Positions 36,907 to 46,899 of a DNA stretch of 64,000 nt are shown piece by piece (the stretch's first letter is position 1; the number at the start of each line of letters is the position of its first letter). Source of the stretch: Comamonadaceae bacterium (GTDB lineage: Bacteria > Pseudomonadota > Gammaproteobacteria > Burkholderiales > Burkholderiaceae_C). The DNA is taken from positions 18,706 to 82,705 of the forward strand of contig JAIXOM010000007.1 in NCBI GenBank assembly GCA_027486755.1, in the 5' to 3' direction. A model generated the notes under the pieces. It was not told the origin of the DNA and searched no databases. It saw only the letters and a list, made by a program, of their open reading frames with translations. The position numbers were made by a program, and so were the translations under genes.

Positions 36907-37595
36907 ACCACGAACTGTCCATCATCCCGCTCCTGCTCAACGCCAGTTGGGTGGTCAAGGCCGTGGTGCTGATCCTCATCGGCATGTCTCTGGCCAGCTG
37001 GACCACCATCTTCAGCAAGCTGCTGCGGATCAAACGGGTCAAGAGCCAGAACGATGCCTTTGACAAGGAGTTCTGGTCAGGCACCAGCCTGAACGACCTG
37101 TATGCCGCCGCCCTGCGCAATGCCAAAGAGACCGGGCCGATGGAGCGCATCTTTGCCAGCGGCATGCGCGAATTTCAAAAGCTGCGCGAGCGCCGCGTCA
37201 ACGACGCACCGACCTTGCTCGACGGCGCGCGCCGCGCCATGCGGGCGAGCTACCAGCGAGAACTCGACGCGGTCGAGGCCAATCTGTCCTTCCTGGGCAC
37301 GGTCGGCTCGGTCGCGCCCTATGTGGGCCTGTTTGGCACCGTCTGGGGCATCATGCACGCTTTCACCGGGCTGGCTGCGCTGGAGCAGGTAACCCTGGCC
37401 ACCGTGGCCCCCGGCATCGCAGAGGCCCTGGTGGCCACCGCCATCGGCCTGTTCGCGGCGATTCCGGCCGTCATCGGCTACAACCGCTTCGCCCACGACA
37501 TCGACCGGGTGGCCAATCGGCTGGAGACCTTCATCGAAGAGTTCTCCAACATCCTGCAGCGCAATCTGGGCGCCCAGTCGGCGTCCGGTCACTAA
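36903..37595 (+). CDS. tolQ: Tol-Pal system inner membrane protein TolQ
   Basis: A 230-residue proton-channel subunit of the Tol-Pal system, related to ExbB and MotA. Three membrane segments are visible: WVVKAVVLILIGMSLASWTTIF, then LGTVGSVAPYVGLFGTVWGIMHAF, then IAEALVATAIGLFAAIPAVIGY. It powers TolA to maintain the outer membrane during division. It overlaps the ybgC stop by four bases. Confidence 0.96.
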   Translation: MNHELSIIPLLLNASWVVKAVVLILIGMSLASWTTIFSKLLRIKRVKSQNDAFDKEFWSGTSLNDLYAAALRNAKETGPMERIFASGMREFQKLRERRVNDAPTLLDGARRAMRASYQRELDAVEANLSFLGTVGSVAPYVGLFGTVWGIMHAFTGLAALEQVTLATVAPGIAEALVATAIGLFAAIPAVIGYNRFAHDIDRVANRLETFIEEFSNILQRNLGAQSASGH

Positions 37596-37600
37596 GAGCC

Positions 37601-38041
37601 ATGGCCAGCGTACAGGCACGAGGCCGGGGCCGGGGTCGGCGCACCATCAACGAGATCAATATGGTGCCCTTCATCGATGTGATGTTGGTGCTGCTCATCA
37701 TCTTCATGGTCACCGCCCCCCTAATTACCCCCAGCATGATCGCCCTGCCCCGGGTGGGCAAAGCTGCGGCGCAGCCGGTCAAGCCCATACAGGTGCAGAT
37801 CGCCAAGAACGAAAGCCTGGAAATCAAGCCCAGCGGCGGCAACAGCCAGCCCAGCACCCTGGCCGATGTGGGGCAGGCGGTCAAGCGCCTGCAGCCGGCG
37901 GTCCCAGAAGGTGAGCAGCCCACGCCGGTGCTGATCAGCGCCGATAAGTCGGTGCGCTATGAGGTGGTGGTCAAGGTGATGGACGCCCTGAACAAGGCTG
38001 GCGTCAGCCGCATTGCGCTGTCGGTGCAAACCGGAAATTGA
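37601..38041 (+). CDS. tolR: Tol-Pal system protein TolR
   Basis: A 146-residue ExbD/TolR-family protein. The N-terminal INEINMVPFIDVMLVLLIIFMVTAPL holds the proton-pathway Asp (IDVMLVLL) in its one transmembrane helix. The periplasmic part follows. It sits five bases after tolQ and overlaps a possible tolA start. Confidence 0.96.
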   Translation: MASVQARGRGRGRRTINEINMVPFIDVMLVLLIIFMVTAPLITPSMIALPRVGKAAAQPVKPIQVQIAKNESLEIKPSGGNSQPSTLADVGQAVKRLQPAVPEGEQPTPVLISADKSVRYEVVVKVMDALNKAGVSRIALSVQTGN

Positions 38042-38055
38042 GCAGCGCGCAGGCC

Positions 38056-38997
38056 ATGAACGCAGCGCCCGCCCAAGACCTCAACCCGCCTGCAGCCGCC
38101 AGCTCCGGGCCGGCGATGGCACTGTCCCTGCTCGCACACGCCCTGCTGGTGCTGGCCCTGGCCTGGGGAGTGAACTGGTCGCGCACCGACCCGACGGTGG
38201 CCTTCAGCGCCGAGATCTGGGCACCGGTGGCTGAGCAAGCCGCGCCTGCCGCCGCCGCGCCAGAGGCGACCCCAAAGCCCACACCGCCGCCCCCGCAGGA
38301 GCGGCCAGCTCCGCCGCCACCACCGCCACCAGCGCGTGTCCAGCAGGAAGCGCGCGATGCCGAGCTGGCGCTGGAAAAGCGCCGCAAGGAAAAGCAAAAA
38401 GCCGAGGAGAAAACCCAGAAGGACAAGGCTGAGAAGGCGGCAAAAGAAAAGCTTGAAAAAGAAAAAATCGAGAAAGAACGCAAAGAAAAAGAAGACAAGC
38501 AGCGCGAAAAGGCCAAGGAAGAAGCGCGCAAGGAGCAGGACCGCAAGGAAGCGGCCGAATCAGAAAAACGCAGACAAGAGCAACTGCGCCGTATCCAGGG
38601 CCAGGCGAGTTCCACCACCGCAACCGGCACGCCTAGCGCGACCGGTGCAACCGGTGCGACCGGTGCGACCGGAGCGGCCGAGGCCAAAGGCACCGCCCAG
38701 CGCTCAGCTGCGCCCTCGTCCAGCTACGGCGGCAAGATCGTTCAGCTGATCAAGGACAACACCAAATTCACAGACCCCAATTCGGGCCGCCCCTCGGTGG
38801 TAGTGCTGGTGCGGACTTCGCCCCAGGGCAAAATCGACCTCAAGGAATCAAAAATTATCAGCACCAGTGGCAACCAAGCCTTCGATGAGGCGGTGCTGCG
38901 CGGCATCCAGAAAATGGAATTTGTACCCAAGGACACCGACGGCCGCATACCCGAGATGCTGCTGCGCGAGGGGCTAGAGCTCAAGGTCACCCTCTAG
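38056..38997 (+). CDS. tolA: TolA-like cell envelope protein
   Basis: About 313 residues. I chose the ATG at 38056; a TTG at 38038 overlapping the tolR stop is an alternative. An N-terminal membrane anchor (AMALSLLAHALLVLALAWGV) is followed by a proline-rich stretch and a very long Lys/Glu/Ala helix (about residues 95-190), the typical TolA stalk. A short Thr-Gly-Ala repeat near residues 193-210 precedes the C-terminal TolA/TonB-like domain (VVVLVRTSPQGKIDLKESKIISTSGNQAFDEAVLRGIQKM). tolB and pal do not follow here. Confidence 0.93.
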   Translation: MNAAPAQDLNPPAAASSGPAMALSLLAHALLVLALAWGVNWSRTDPTVAFSAEIWAPVAEQAAPAAAAPEATPKPTPPPPQERPAPPPPPPPARVQQEARDAELALEKRRKEKQKAEEKTQKDKAEKAAKEKLEKEKIEKERKEKEDKQREKAKEEARKEQDRKEAAESEKRRQEQLRRIQGQASSTTATGTPSATGATGATGATGAAEAKGTAQRSAAPSSSYGGKIVQLIKDNTKFTDPNSGRPSVVVLVRTSPQGKIDLKESKIISTSGNQAFDEAVLRGIQKMEFVPKDTDGRIPEMLLREGLELKVTL

Positions 38998-39095
38998 GAT
39001 GAGCGGCCAGCGCCTCGGCTCCTCCTTGATGCCGCCCGCGCCAGGCCCGAAGCAAGGCGGCTTCCTCAACCCTGCACAGGCACCATGCGCCCCCT

Positions 39096-39761
39096 TTATC
39101 GAAGGGTGAAGCTGAAGTGGACGACGATCTCGTTGGCGACGATGTCCCAGCGCGACCACCAGCCCTGGCCTATGCCGTAATCGGCGCGATTGAAGCCAAT
39201 GCTGCCGCTAAAGACATCGGGCGCAGAAAGCTTGACCGGCGCCCGGACCTCGCGCGACTGCCCCTTGATCTCAAGCCGGCCCACCGCTTCGAATTGCTGA
39301 GCTGCGATGGGCTTCATGGCTTGCAACACAAAGGTGGCCGTCGGGTGCTCCGCCACATGAAACCAAGGCTGGCCCATCAACTCTTGATTGATCTTGCTCC
39401 AGCCGGTGTCGATGCTGGCCAGATCGATCGTCAAGCTGGCCTCGGCCTGATCGAGCCTGGCGGTGTTCAGGTTCACTCGGGCACTGAAGCGTTTGAATTG
39501 ACCGTCCATCTTCAGGCCTAGGGCCTTGTACTCAAAGCGCACACTGCTTTTTTCGGGCACCAGTGCCTCTGAATGGAGAGCCTGCGCCGGCATCACCAGG
39601 CCCAAACCCCAAGCCAGCCCGAAAGCCAAAACAAAGGTAAGACGGCCAAACCAGGACAGAAGCGTGCGAACGCCCGACCCCAAGCCGCTGACACCTCTGA
39701 ACAAAAAACCGCAGCCGCTGGCGGGCAGCGGGCTGGCTTGTGAAGGTTCAGCCTGGGCCAT
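39096..39761 (-). CDS. YceI-family lipocalin-like protein
   Basis: A 221-residue protein with a hydrophobic export signal (LTFVLAFGLAWGLGLVMPAQALHSE) and a YceI-type beta-barrel domain (SSVRFEYKALGLKMDGQFKRF, then ATFVLQAMKPIAAQQFEAVGRLEIKGQSREV, then DYGIGQGWWSRWDIVANEIVV). YceI proteins bind polyisoprenoid-type lipids in the periplasm. It lies eight bases downstream of dnaE on the same strand and converges on tolA. Confidence 0.92.
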   Translation of the reverse strand: MAQAEPSQASPLPASGCGFLFRGVSGLGSGVRTLLSWFGRLTFVLAFGLAWGLGLVMPAQALHSEALVPEKSSVRFEYKALGLKMDGQFKRFSARVNLNTARLDQAEASLTIDLASIDTGWSKINQELMGQPWFHVAEHPTATFVLQAMKPIAAQQFEAVGRLEIKGQSREVRAPVKLSAPDVFSGSIGFNRADYGIGQGWWSRWDIVANEIVVHFSFTLR

Positions 39762-39769
39762 GGCTCTAG

Positions 39770-42700
39770 CTACTCGTAGACGATTTGCGCCAGCCCCTTG
39801 TCAGCCTGGGCCATGGCGCTGGCCAGCGCGGCGTCGGTGGGGTAGATGCGGGCGGCCTCGCCCAGTTGCAGGTCGGCGGTGGCGCCTTCGCGAAAAATGC
39901 TCAGGCGCAGTGGCAGGCCCACCACCCGCTCGCCCTGCTCGGACTGCTCGCGCCGCGCTGGAAAATCACGCAGCAGCCGGCCGATATCGGGCGAGCTGCC
40001 GTTAACAGCCATGCGCAAATACTTGCCGAAGCGGCAACGCGCGCTCTCCAGGTCCCAGATCTGGGCGATCTTGAAGCGAAAGCCACCGGCGAACCGGTCG
40101 GGCTGCAGTGTGCCCTGCACCACGATCAATTCGTCGTCCTTGATCAGGTGCTTGTGGGCGTTGTAGAAAGCCTCGTCGACCGAGGCCTCGACCGCGGCCG
40201 ACTTGTCGTCCAGCTTGAACAGCGCCACCTTACCGCGTTGGCCATTGATCATCTTGAAGTCGCACACCACCGCAGCAATCACCTGCGGGTCGCGCGAGTC
40301 GACCAGATCGGCGATGCGCCGCTTGCAAAACTGCCGCACTTCCAACTCGACCTCGTCGAACAAATGCCCCGAGAGGAAAAAACCGAGGGCCAGCTTTTCA
40401 AAGCCCAGGCGGGTGCGCACGCCCCAGGGCGTGGTCTGCACCAACGGCGGCTCCTGATCGCTGGCCGCCTGCGGGTCCATGTCAAACAGGCCGCCCTGGT
40501 TGGCGTTGGCCTGGGCCGCGTTGGCAAACTCAAAAGCCAGATCGATCGAGGCCAGCAGGCTGGCGCGGTTGCGCTGCAGCAGGTCAAATGCGCCGGCCTT
40601 GATCAGGGCCTCGACGGTGCGCTTGTTCAGCCGGCTGCGGTCGACCCGCACACAAAAATCAAACAGCGACTTGAACGGACCGCCAGCTTCGCGCGCCGCC
40701 ACGATGGCTGCGATCGCCTGCTCGCCGGTGCCCTTGATCGCGCCCAGACCGTAGCGGATCAACTTGTCACTGACCGGCTCAAAACGGTGCCGACCGCGGT
40801 TGACGTCCGGCGCCTCGAAGGCGATGCCCATGCGCAGCGCATCGGCATACAAGACCTTGAGCTTGTCGGTGTTGTCCATCTCCACCGTCATGTTGGCGCA
40901 GAAGAACTCGGCGCTGTAATGCACCTTGAGCCAGGCGGTGTGATAGGCCAGCAGGGAATAGGCGGCGGCGTGCGACTTGTTGAAGCCGTAGCCCGCAAAC
41001 TTTTCCATCAGGTCGAAGACCTCGTCGGCCTTCTTCTCGTCAATGCCCTTTTCTGCCGCACCCTTGCGGAAGATCTGCCGGTGCTCGGCCATCTCCTCGG
41101 CCTTTTTCTTACCCATGGCACGGCGCAGCAAATCGGCGCCGCCCAGGCTGTAGCCGCCCAGCACCTGCGCGGTCTGCATCACCTGCTCCTGGTAGACCAT
41201 GATGCCGTAGGTCTCCGACAGCACCGGCTCGACCAGCGGATGCGGATACTGCACCTCCTCGCGGCCGTGCTTGCGCGCCACGAAGCTGGGAATCAGGTCC
41301 ATCGGGCCGGGCCGGTACAGCGCGTTGAGCGCGATCAGGTCTTCGAGGCGGGTAGGTTTGGCGTCCTTGAGCATGCGCTGCATGCCCGGACTTTCAAACT
41401 GGAACACCGCCTCGGTCTGGCCCCGGCTGAACAAGGCGTAGGTGGGCGCATCGTCCAGGGCGATGGCCTCGTAGGAAAAATCAGCCTGCCCCGGATGGCG
41501 CCGCACGATGAGCTCGCGCGCAATCTCCAAAATCGTCAAGGTGGCCAGACCCAGAAAGTCGAACTTGACCAGACCTATGGCCTCGACATCGTCCTTGTCG
41601 TATTGGCTGACTGCGGCATCGCTGCCTGGCTGCGCGTAGAGCGGACAAAAGTCGGTGAGCTTGCCCGGGGCAATGAGCACGCCGCCAGCATGCATGCCCA
41701 CATTGCGGGTCACGCCTTCGAGCTTTTGCGCCAGCTCGATCAGCATGCGGACATCGTCCTCCCGGCTTATGCGCTCGGCCAGCAGCGGCTCGGCCTCGGT
41801 CGCATAGATGGTCTTATCGCCTTCGGGCTTGGGGTTGGGCGGGTACTGCAGGGTCACCGAGGTGCCCGGCTTGTTGGGAATCAGCTTGGACAGGCCGTCG
41901 CAAAAGCCGTAGGACAGATCGAGCACCCGACCCACGTCGCGGATGGCCGCGCGCGCGGCCATGGTGCCAAAGGTGACGATCTGGCTGACCGCGTCCATGC
42001 CGTACTTGGCCTTGACATAGTCGATCACCCGGTCGCGGTTGCTCTGGCAGAAGTCGATATCGAAGTCGGGCATGGACACCCGCTCCGGATTGAGAAAGCG
42101 CTCGAACAGCAGCTTGTACTGCAGCGGGTCCAGGTCGGTGATCTTGAGCGCATAGGCCACCAGCGAGCCGGCACCCGAGCCCCGGCCCGGCCCGACCGGG
42201 CAGCCGTTGTTCTTGGCCCAGTTGATGAAGTCCCCGACGATGAGAAAGTAGCCGGGAAAGCCCATCTTGAGAATGACCTCGATCTCGAAGTCCAGGCGCT
42301 GCAGGTACTCGGGGCGCTTTTGCTCGCGCAGCGCCGAATCGGGATAGAGCTTGAGCAGGCGTTCCTGCAGACCTTCATGCGAGGCCTGGCGGAAATACTG
42401 GTCGATGGGCAGGGGCGCGCCGCCCACCACCGGCGTCGGGTAGTCGGGCAGACGCGGCTTGCCCAGTTGCAAACTGAGGTTGCAACGCTTGGCGATTTCC
42501 ACCGTGTTGGCCAGTGCCGAGGGCAGGTCTGCAAAGGCGCTGGCCATCTCAGCCTGCGACTTGAAATACTGCTGATCGGTGAACTTGCGCTGCCTACGGG
42601 CATTGCCCAGCACCTCGCCTTCGGCCACGCAGACCCGCGCCTCATGGGCCTCGTAATCTTCGGGGGCCAGAAACTGCGCGGGATGGGTGGCCACCACCGG

Positions 42701-43276
42701 CAGGCGCAGACGGGCTGCCAGCTGCACCGCCGCCGCCACATGGCGCTCGTCGTCGGCCCGGCCGGAGCGTTGCAGCTCCAGGTAAAACCGGTGGGGAAAG
42801 AGGCTCGCCAGTTGCAGTGCGACATCGGCCGCGCGCGCCTCATCGCCCTGCAGCAGGGCCTGCCCGATGGCGCCGGCCTGCGCGCCCGACAGCGCAATCA
42901 GACCTGCTCCCAATTCCTGCAGCCAGGCCAGCTCAATGACCGCCTGATCGCGCTGCACATTGCGGGTCCAGGCCCGAGTCAGCAACTCGCACAAATTCAG
43001 ATAGCCGCGTTGTTCCTGCACCAGCAGCAAGAGGCGCGTGGGCGGCGCGCCGGCTTCCTTGCCCGGGGTTTGCACCCAGACGTCGGCGCCTATCAATGGC
43101 TTGAGGCCCGCGCCACGCGCGGCCTTGTAGAACTTGATCGTGGCAAACAGATTGCCCAGATCGGTGATGGCCAGCGCGGCTTGGCGGTCGGCCGCCGCAC
43201 GGGCGACCATCTCGTCGACGCGCAAGGTGCCGTCGACCACGGAAAACTCGGTGTGCGTGCGCAGGTGAACAAACAT
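39770..43276 (-). CDS. dnaE: DNA polymerase III subunit alpha
   Basis: The replicative polymerase, 1168 residues from the ATG at 43276 (MFVHLRTHTEFSVVDGTLRVDEMV); an ATG at 43285 is also possible. The PHP domain comes first, then the polymerase core with GPGRGSGAGSLVAYALKITDLDPL and PDFDIDFCQSNRDRVIDYVKAKYG (the catalytic aspartates), then the helix-hairpin-helix and an OB fold near the C-terminus. The length matches DnaE of the E. coli type. Confidence 0.97.
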   Translation of the reverse strand: MFVHLRTHTEFSVVDGTLRVDEMVARAAADRQAALAITDLGNLFATIKFYKAARGAGLKPLIGADVWVQTPGKEAGAPPTRLLLLVQEQRGYLNLCELLTRAWTRNVQRDQAVIELAWLQELGAGLIALSGAQAGAIGQALLQGDEARAADVALQLASLFPHRFYLELQRSGRADDERHVAAAVQLAARLRLPVVATHPAQFLAPEDYEAHEARVCVAEGEVLGNARRQRKFTDQQYFKSQAEMASAFADLPSALANTVEIAKRCNLSLQLGKPRLPDYPTPVVGGAPLPIDQYFRQASHEGLQERLLKLYPDSALREQKRPEYLQRLDFEIEVILKMGFPGYFLIVGDFINWAKNNGCPVGPGRGSGAGSLVAYALKITDLDPLQYKLLFERFLNPERVSMPDFDIDFCQSNRDRVIDYVKAKYGMDAVSQIVTFGTMAARAAIRDVGRVLDLSYGFCDGLSKLIPNKPGTSVTLQYPPNPKPEGDKTIYATEAEPLLAERISREDDVRMLIELAQKLEGVTRNVGMHAGGVLIAPGKLTDFCPLYAQPGSDAAVSQYDKDDVEAIGLVKFDFLGLATLTILEIARELIVRRHPGQADFSYEAIALDDAPTYALFSRGQTEAVFQFESPGMQRMLKDAKPTRLEDLIALNALYRPGPMDLIPSFVARKHGREEVQYPHPLVEPVLSETYGIMVYQEQVMQTAQVLGGYSLGGADLLRRAMGKKKAEEMAEHRQIFRKGAAEKGIDEKKADEVFDLMEKFAGYGFNKSHAAAYSLLAYHTAWLKVHYSAEFFCANMTVEMDNTDKLKVLYADALRMGIAFEAPDVNRGRHRFEPVSDKLIRYGLGAIKGTGEQAIAAIVAAREAGGPFKSLFDFCVRVDRSRLNKRTVEALIKAGAFDLLQRNRASLLASIDLAFEFANAAQANANQGGLFDMDPQAASDQEPPLVQTTPWGVRTRLGFEKLALGFFLSGHLFDEVELEVRQFCKRRIADLVDSRDPQVIAAVVCDFKMINGQRGKVALFKLDDKSAAVEASVDEAFYNAHKHLIKDDELIVVQGTLQPDRFAGGFRFKIAQIWDLESARCRFGKYLRMAVNGSSPDIGRLLRDFPARREQSEQGERVVGLPLRLSIFREGATADLQLGEAARIYPTDAALASAMAQADKGLAQIVYE

Positions 43277-43330
43277 GGCGACCATTCTAGGCCGCCATCC
43301 TGTGGACCCGACGCAGAGGCGAGCGGCTTT

Positions 43331-43885
43331 TTAGCGCTTGTAACGCGCAGCCACTTGCGCCACCCGCTCGCCAAAGGCACGGGCAGTTTGCAGGTCACCG
43401 GCAGCCATCTCGCCGGCGCCGGCATCGGCCGGCGATTGGGCGATTGCGCCTGCATAAGAGCCCAGGTAATTGGGGTCGTCGCGGCGGGAGGCTTTGTTGC
43501 TGCTGGGCAAGATGCCCTGGCTGACCCACAGGCCACCATGCTGCATCGACAGGGTGAACAAGTAGGTCAGGGTCGAGCCCTTGTCGCCGTTGATGGCGGC
43601 GCTGTTGGTAAAGCCGGCAAACAGCTTGTCCTTCCAGGCTTGGCTGTACCAGGCTTTGGAGGAGGCGTCGGCAAACTTCTTGAACTGCCAGCTGACCGTG
43701 CCCATGTAGGTGGGCGAGCCCATGATGATGGCGTCGGCCTGAGCCAGTTGCTCCCAGGCGCTCTCAGCCAGGTTGCCCTCGGCATCAATGGCGATCAGCT
43801 CCGCGCCAGCCCCCTCGGCCACGGCCTGGGCCATACGCTGGGTGTGGCCGTAGCCGGAGTGGTAAACAACTGCGATTTTGCTCAT
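43331..43885 (-). CDS. Flavodoxin-family NAD(P)H:quinone oxidoreductase-like protein
   Basis: A 184-residue flavodoxin-fold protein resembling the WrbA group. The FMN phosphate loop is VVYHSGYGHTQRMAQAV, and GSPTYMGTVSWQFKKF is the second FMN contact. A ribosome binding site (AAGGAAG on the minus strand) precedes the ATG. It probably reduces quinones with two electrons or carries electrons; the partner is unknown. Confidence 0.88.
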   Translation of the reverse strand: MSKIAVVYHSGYGHTQRMAQAVAEGAGAELIAIDAEGNLAESAWEQLAQADAIIMGSPTYMGTVSWQFKKFADASSKAWYSQAWKDKLFAGFTNSAAINGDKGSTLTYLFTLSMQHGGLWVSQGILPSSNKASRRDDPNYLGSYAGAIAQSPADAGAGEMAAGDLQTARAFGERVAQVAARYKR

Positions 43886-44027
43886 GACTAACTTCCTTTA
43901 AAAAAACAGGATTGACTCTCGAAGCGGCTGGTGACCGCTTAATGTGGCTGCCCCATCTTTGCTCTCAATGGCTCGGACCCATCGGCGTGGCCCTACATCT
44001 GGCGCCTGGCAGCAAGTCCGGCGCCGT

Positions 44028-44729
44028 TCAAGCCGCCAGGTCGAACACCAGCACCTCGGCCTGCTGGCCCTGACTCAGGAGCAGCTCGGACTCCGACACC
44101 AGCTTGGCCGCATCACCGGCCACCAGCGCATGGCCGTTGACACTGAGCTCGCCCCGGATGAGATGCACATAGGTTTTGCGCGCAGGATCCAGCGCCAGCC
44201 GGGCCTGCTCGTCGCCATCGAAGAGACCGGCGTACAGCTTCGCATCTGCATGGACGGTGACCGAGCCCTGGGCGCCGTCGCGGCTGGCCACCAGGCACAG
44301 GCGGCCGCGTTTTTGCGCCGCCTCAAAATGCTTTTGCTCATAGCCCGGGTCTATGCCCAGCTCGGCCGGCTGTATCCAAATCTGCAGGAAATGCGTCTGC
44401 CCCTGCGGGCTGTGGTTGAACTCGCTGTGCATCACGCCACGGCCCGCGCTCATGCGCTGCACATCGCCGGGCAAGATGGCGGTGCCGTTGCCCATGTTGT
44501 CGCGGTGGGCCAGGGCGCCAGACATCACATAGCTGATGATCTCCATGTCGCGGTGACCGTGGGTGCCAAAGCCGGTGCCCGGCTCGATGCGGTCTTCATT
44601 GATGACCCGCAGCGGCCCAAAGCCCATGTGGGCCGAGTCCTGGTATCCCGCGAATGAAAAAGTATGAAAGGACTTGAGCCAGCCGTGGTCGGCATAGCCG
44701 CGATCGCCCGAAGGTCGCAAGGTGAGCAT
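44028..44729 (-). CDS. Pirin family protein
   Basis: A 233-residue bicupin from the ATG at 44729 (MLTLRPSGDRGYADHGWLKSFHTFSF). The metal ligands are in GFGTHGHRDMEIISYVMSGALAHRDNMG and MHSEFNHSPQGQTHFLQIW. Some pirins have quercetinase activity; others regulate metabolism. A divergent LysR gene lies 112 bases upstream, a common arrangement in which the LysR protein controls pirin. Confidence 0.94.
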   Translation of the reverse strand: MLTLRPSGDRGYADHGWLKSFHTFSFAGYQDSAHMGFGPLRVINEDRIEPGTGFGTHGHRDMEIISYVMSGALAHRDNMGNGTAILPGDVQRMSAGRGVMHSEFNHSPQGQTHFLQIWIQPAELGIDPGYEQKHFEAAQKRGRLCLVASRDGAQGSVTVHADAKLYAGLFDGDEQARLALDPARKTYVHLIRGELSVNGHALVAGDAAKLVSESELLLSQGQQAEVLVFDLAA

Positions 44730-44840
44730 GGGGTGAGCTCCAAAAAATGTCGGCCGCAATAGCCAAGCCCCGTACTTTAGGCCCTACGCCGTGTCATTGC
44801 ATTGAATGGATTTGTCCTCTATATTCGAAATTTTTGATCT

Positions 44841-45782
44841 ATGAAAACACCGCCCGGAGTCGCCGATGTGCTCACCCCCGAGGCCCTGCGCATGCTGGCC
44901 TGCATTGCCGACAGCGGCAGCATGGCCGCGGCAGCGCGCGCGCTGCATCTGGTGCCCAGTGCGCTGAGCTACCGGGTGCGCCAGCTCGAGCAGGCGCTCG
45001 ACGTGCTGCTGTTTGACCGCAGCACACGTCAGGCCCGCCCGACCGAGGCCGGCCGCGAGCTGCTGCGCGAAGGCCAACGCTTGCTGCTGGAAATCGATGC
45101 CGTTGCACACCGTGTGCGGCGGGTGGCCACCGGCTGGGAGCCGCAGCTCACGCTGGCGCTCGACAGCGTGGTCTCGCGCACCACCGTGCTCGAGTTGTGC
45201 GAGGCTTTTTATGCGCTGCAGCCACCGACCCGACTCAAGCTGCGCGAAGAAACCCTGTCGGGCACGCTGGCCAGCCTGAGCACGGGCCGGGCCGACCTGG
45301 CCATCGGCGTGGTCAACGAGGCCAGTGCGCAGCCAGGCATACGCGCCAAGCCGCTGGGCCAGCTCGACTTTGTGTTCGCGCTGGCGCCGCACCACGCGCT
45401 GGCTGCTGCGCCAGAGCCCCTGAGCGATGCGCTCATCGGCCAGCACCGGGCGGTGGCGGTGGCTGACTCCGTACAAAGCGGCAGTGGCATGACCCTGGGC
45501 TTGCTCGGCGGTCAGGACGTGCTGACCGTGCCGCACATGGCAGCCAAGCTGCAGGCTCAGCTGCGCGGCCTGGGCGTGGGTTTTCTGCCGCGCTACATGG
45601 CCCAGCCCTACATCGATGCCGGCCAACTGGTGGTGCGCGCCGTGCAGCGTTCCAGCCGCGTCGCCCGCTGCAGCTATGCCTGGCGCCACGAAGCCAAGGC
45701 CAGGCCGGGGCGGGCCCTGCAGTGGTGGCTCGAGCAGCTGGAGCGCCCTGCCACGCGGCGGGCCCTGCTGGCGCGGCCCTGA
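44841..45782 (+). CDS. LysR-family transcriptional regulator
   Basis: A 313-residue LysR protein. The N-terminal winged helix-turn-helix is ALRMLACIADSGSMAAAARALHLVPSALSYRVRQLEQALDVLLFDRSTRQARPTEAGREL. The remaining sequence is the effector-binding domain. It is divergent from the pirin gene, so it probably regulates that gene and itself. The effector is unknown. Confidence 0.93.
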   Translation: MKTPPGVADVLTPEALRMLACIADSGSMAAAARALHLVPSALSYRVRQLEQALDVLLFDRSTRQARPTEAGRELLREGQRLLLEIDAVAHRVRRVATGWEPQLTLALDSVVSRTTVLELCEAFYALQPPTRLKLREETLSGTLASLSTGRADLAIGVVNEASAQPGIRAKPLGQLDFVFALAPHHALAAAPEPLSDALIGQHRAVAVADSVQSGSGMTLGLLGGQDVLTVPHMAAKLQAQLRGLGVGFLPRYMAQPYIDAGQLVVRAVQRSSRVARCSYAWRHEAKARPGRALQWWLEQLERPATRRALLARP

Positions 45783-45844
45783 GCCCAGGAATCCCCGGGC
45801 ACACCCCGAGAGGAAGGGCCCTGCGATGCGTGTAGAGTCAGGGC

Positions 45845-46888
45845 ATGGCCAGAACCAAACCCACCCCCCCGGCAACACGCCGCTATGCCGTGATCGGCGC
45901 CGGCATGGCCGGCATCGCCTGCGCCCGTACCCTGATGCAAGCCGGCCACGAGGTCACCGTCTTTGAAAAAAGCCGGGGCGCCGGCGGCCGCATGGCCACC
46001 CGGCGCACCGAATTTGGCAGCTTCGACCACGGCACGCAGTACTTCACCGTGCGCGACGTGCGCTTTGAAAAGGCCTTGCAAACCGCAGGCGGGCAAGTGG
46101 CGCGCTGGCAGGTCAACACCGTGCGCATCATGGACGAGGCCGGCCGCGTGGTCGCAGCAGCGGCGCCTGGCGCCCAAGCGCAATGGGTGGCCAGCCCCGG
46201 CATGAACGCCCTGGTGCGCCATTGGGCCCAGCCCTTGCCCGAGCTGCACCTGCAGACGCTGGTCACCCACATCGAAGCCGACCGACTCTCGCCCGGCCGC
46301 TGGCAGCTGCAGACCGAAGGGCCCGGCGCCGACAGTCAGGTGCATGCAGGCTTTGACGCGGTCATGCTGGCCCTGCCGTCCATGCAAGCGGCCGCGCTGC
46401 TGCGCGCGTCTCAGCTCCTGCCCAAAGTTCAGATCCAGCTGGCCAAGGTCGAGGTCGCGCCCTGCTGGACCCTGATGCTGGCCTTCCCCCAGGCTGCCGG
46501 CCCACTGGGCCCGGCCTGGCATGCAGCCCGCAGCACGCACCACCGCATCGCCTGGCTGGCCCGCGAAGCGTCCAAGCCCGGGCGCGAAGCCATCGAGCGC
46601 TGGACGGTGCAGGCCAGCCCGCAGTGGTCGCAGCGTCATCTGGAAGACGACGAAGAACGGGTCAAAGCCAAGCTCTTGCGCGCCTTCACCGAAGTCACCG
46701 GCATCCGGGCCGAGCCCGGCCATGCGCAGGTCCACCGCTGGCGCTATGCGCAAACCACCCAAGCCCTGGGCCGCAGCCACCTGTGGGACAAACGCAGCGG
46801 CATCGGCCTGTGCGGCGACTGGTGCCTGGGCCGGCGGGTGGAAGACGCCTTTGTGTCCGGGCTCGAACTGGCCCTGACCGCGATCTAG
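45845..46888 (+). CDS. FAD-dependent amine oxidase/renalase-like protein
   Basis: A 347-residue flavoprotein. The Rossmann FAD motif is [41 protein letters not shown]. The C-terminal [25 protein letters not shown] is the second FAD contact. It resembles renalase-like NAD(P)/FAD-dependent oxidoreductases found in many proteobacteria. The substrate is unknown. The next gene, gluQRS, begins 11 bases after its stop. Confidence 0.9.
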   Translation: MARTKPTPPATRRYAVIGAGMAGIACARTLMQAGHEVTVFEKSRGAGGRMATRRTEFGSFDHGTQYFTVRDVRFEKALQTAGGQVARWQVNTVRIMDEAGRVVAAAAPGAQAQWVASPGMNALVRHWAQPLPELHLQTLVTHIEADRLSPGRWQLQTEGPGADSQVHAGFDAVMLALPSMQAAALLRASQLLPKVQIQLAKVEVAPCWTLMLAFPQAAGPLGPAWHAARSTHHRIAWLAREASKPGREAIERWTVQASPQWSQRHLEDDEERVKAKLLRAFTEVTGIRAEPGHAQVHRWRYAQTTQALGRSHLWDKRSGIGLCGDWCLGRRVEDAFVSGLELALTAI

Positions 46889-46899
46889 TCACAGCCGGC

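Noticed and set aside
39785..43891. A 1368-codon plus-strand open frame opposite dnaE
   Set aside because: Long antisense frames are common opposite GC-rich genes; the minus strand encodes a full DnaE.
43922..43941. Hairpin AAGCGG/CCGCTT between the flavodoxin and pirin genes as a terminator
   Set aside because: No T-run follows on either strand and the stem is only six pairs.
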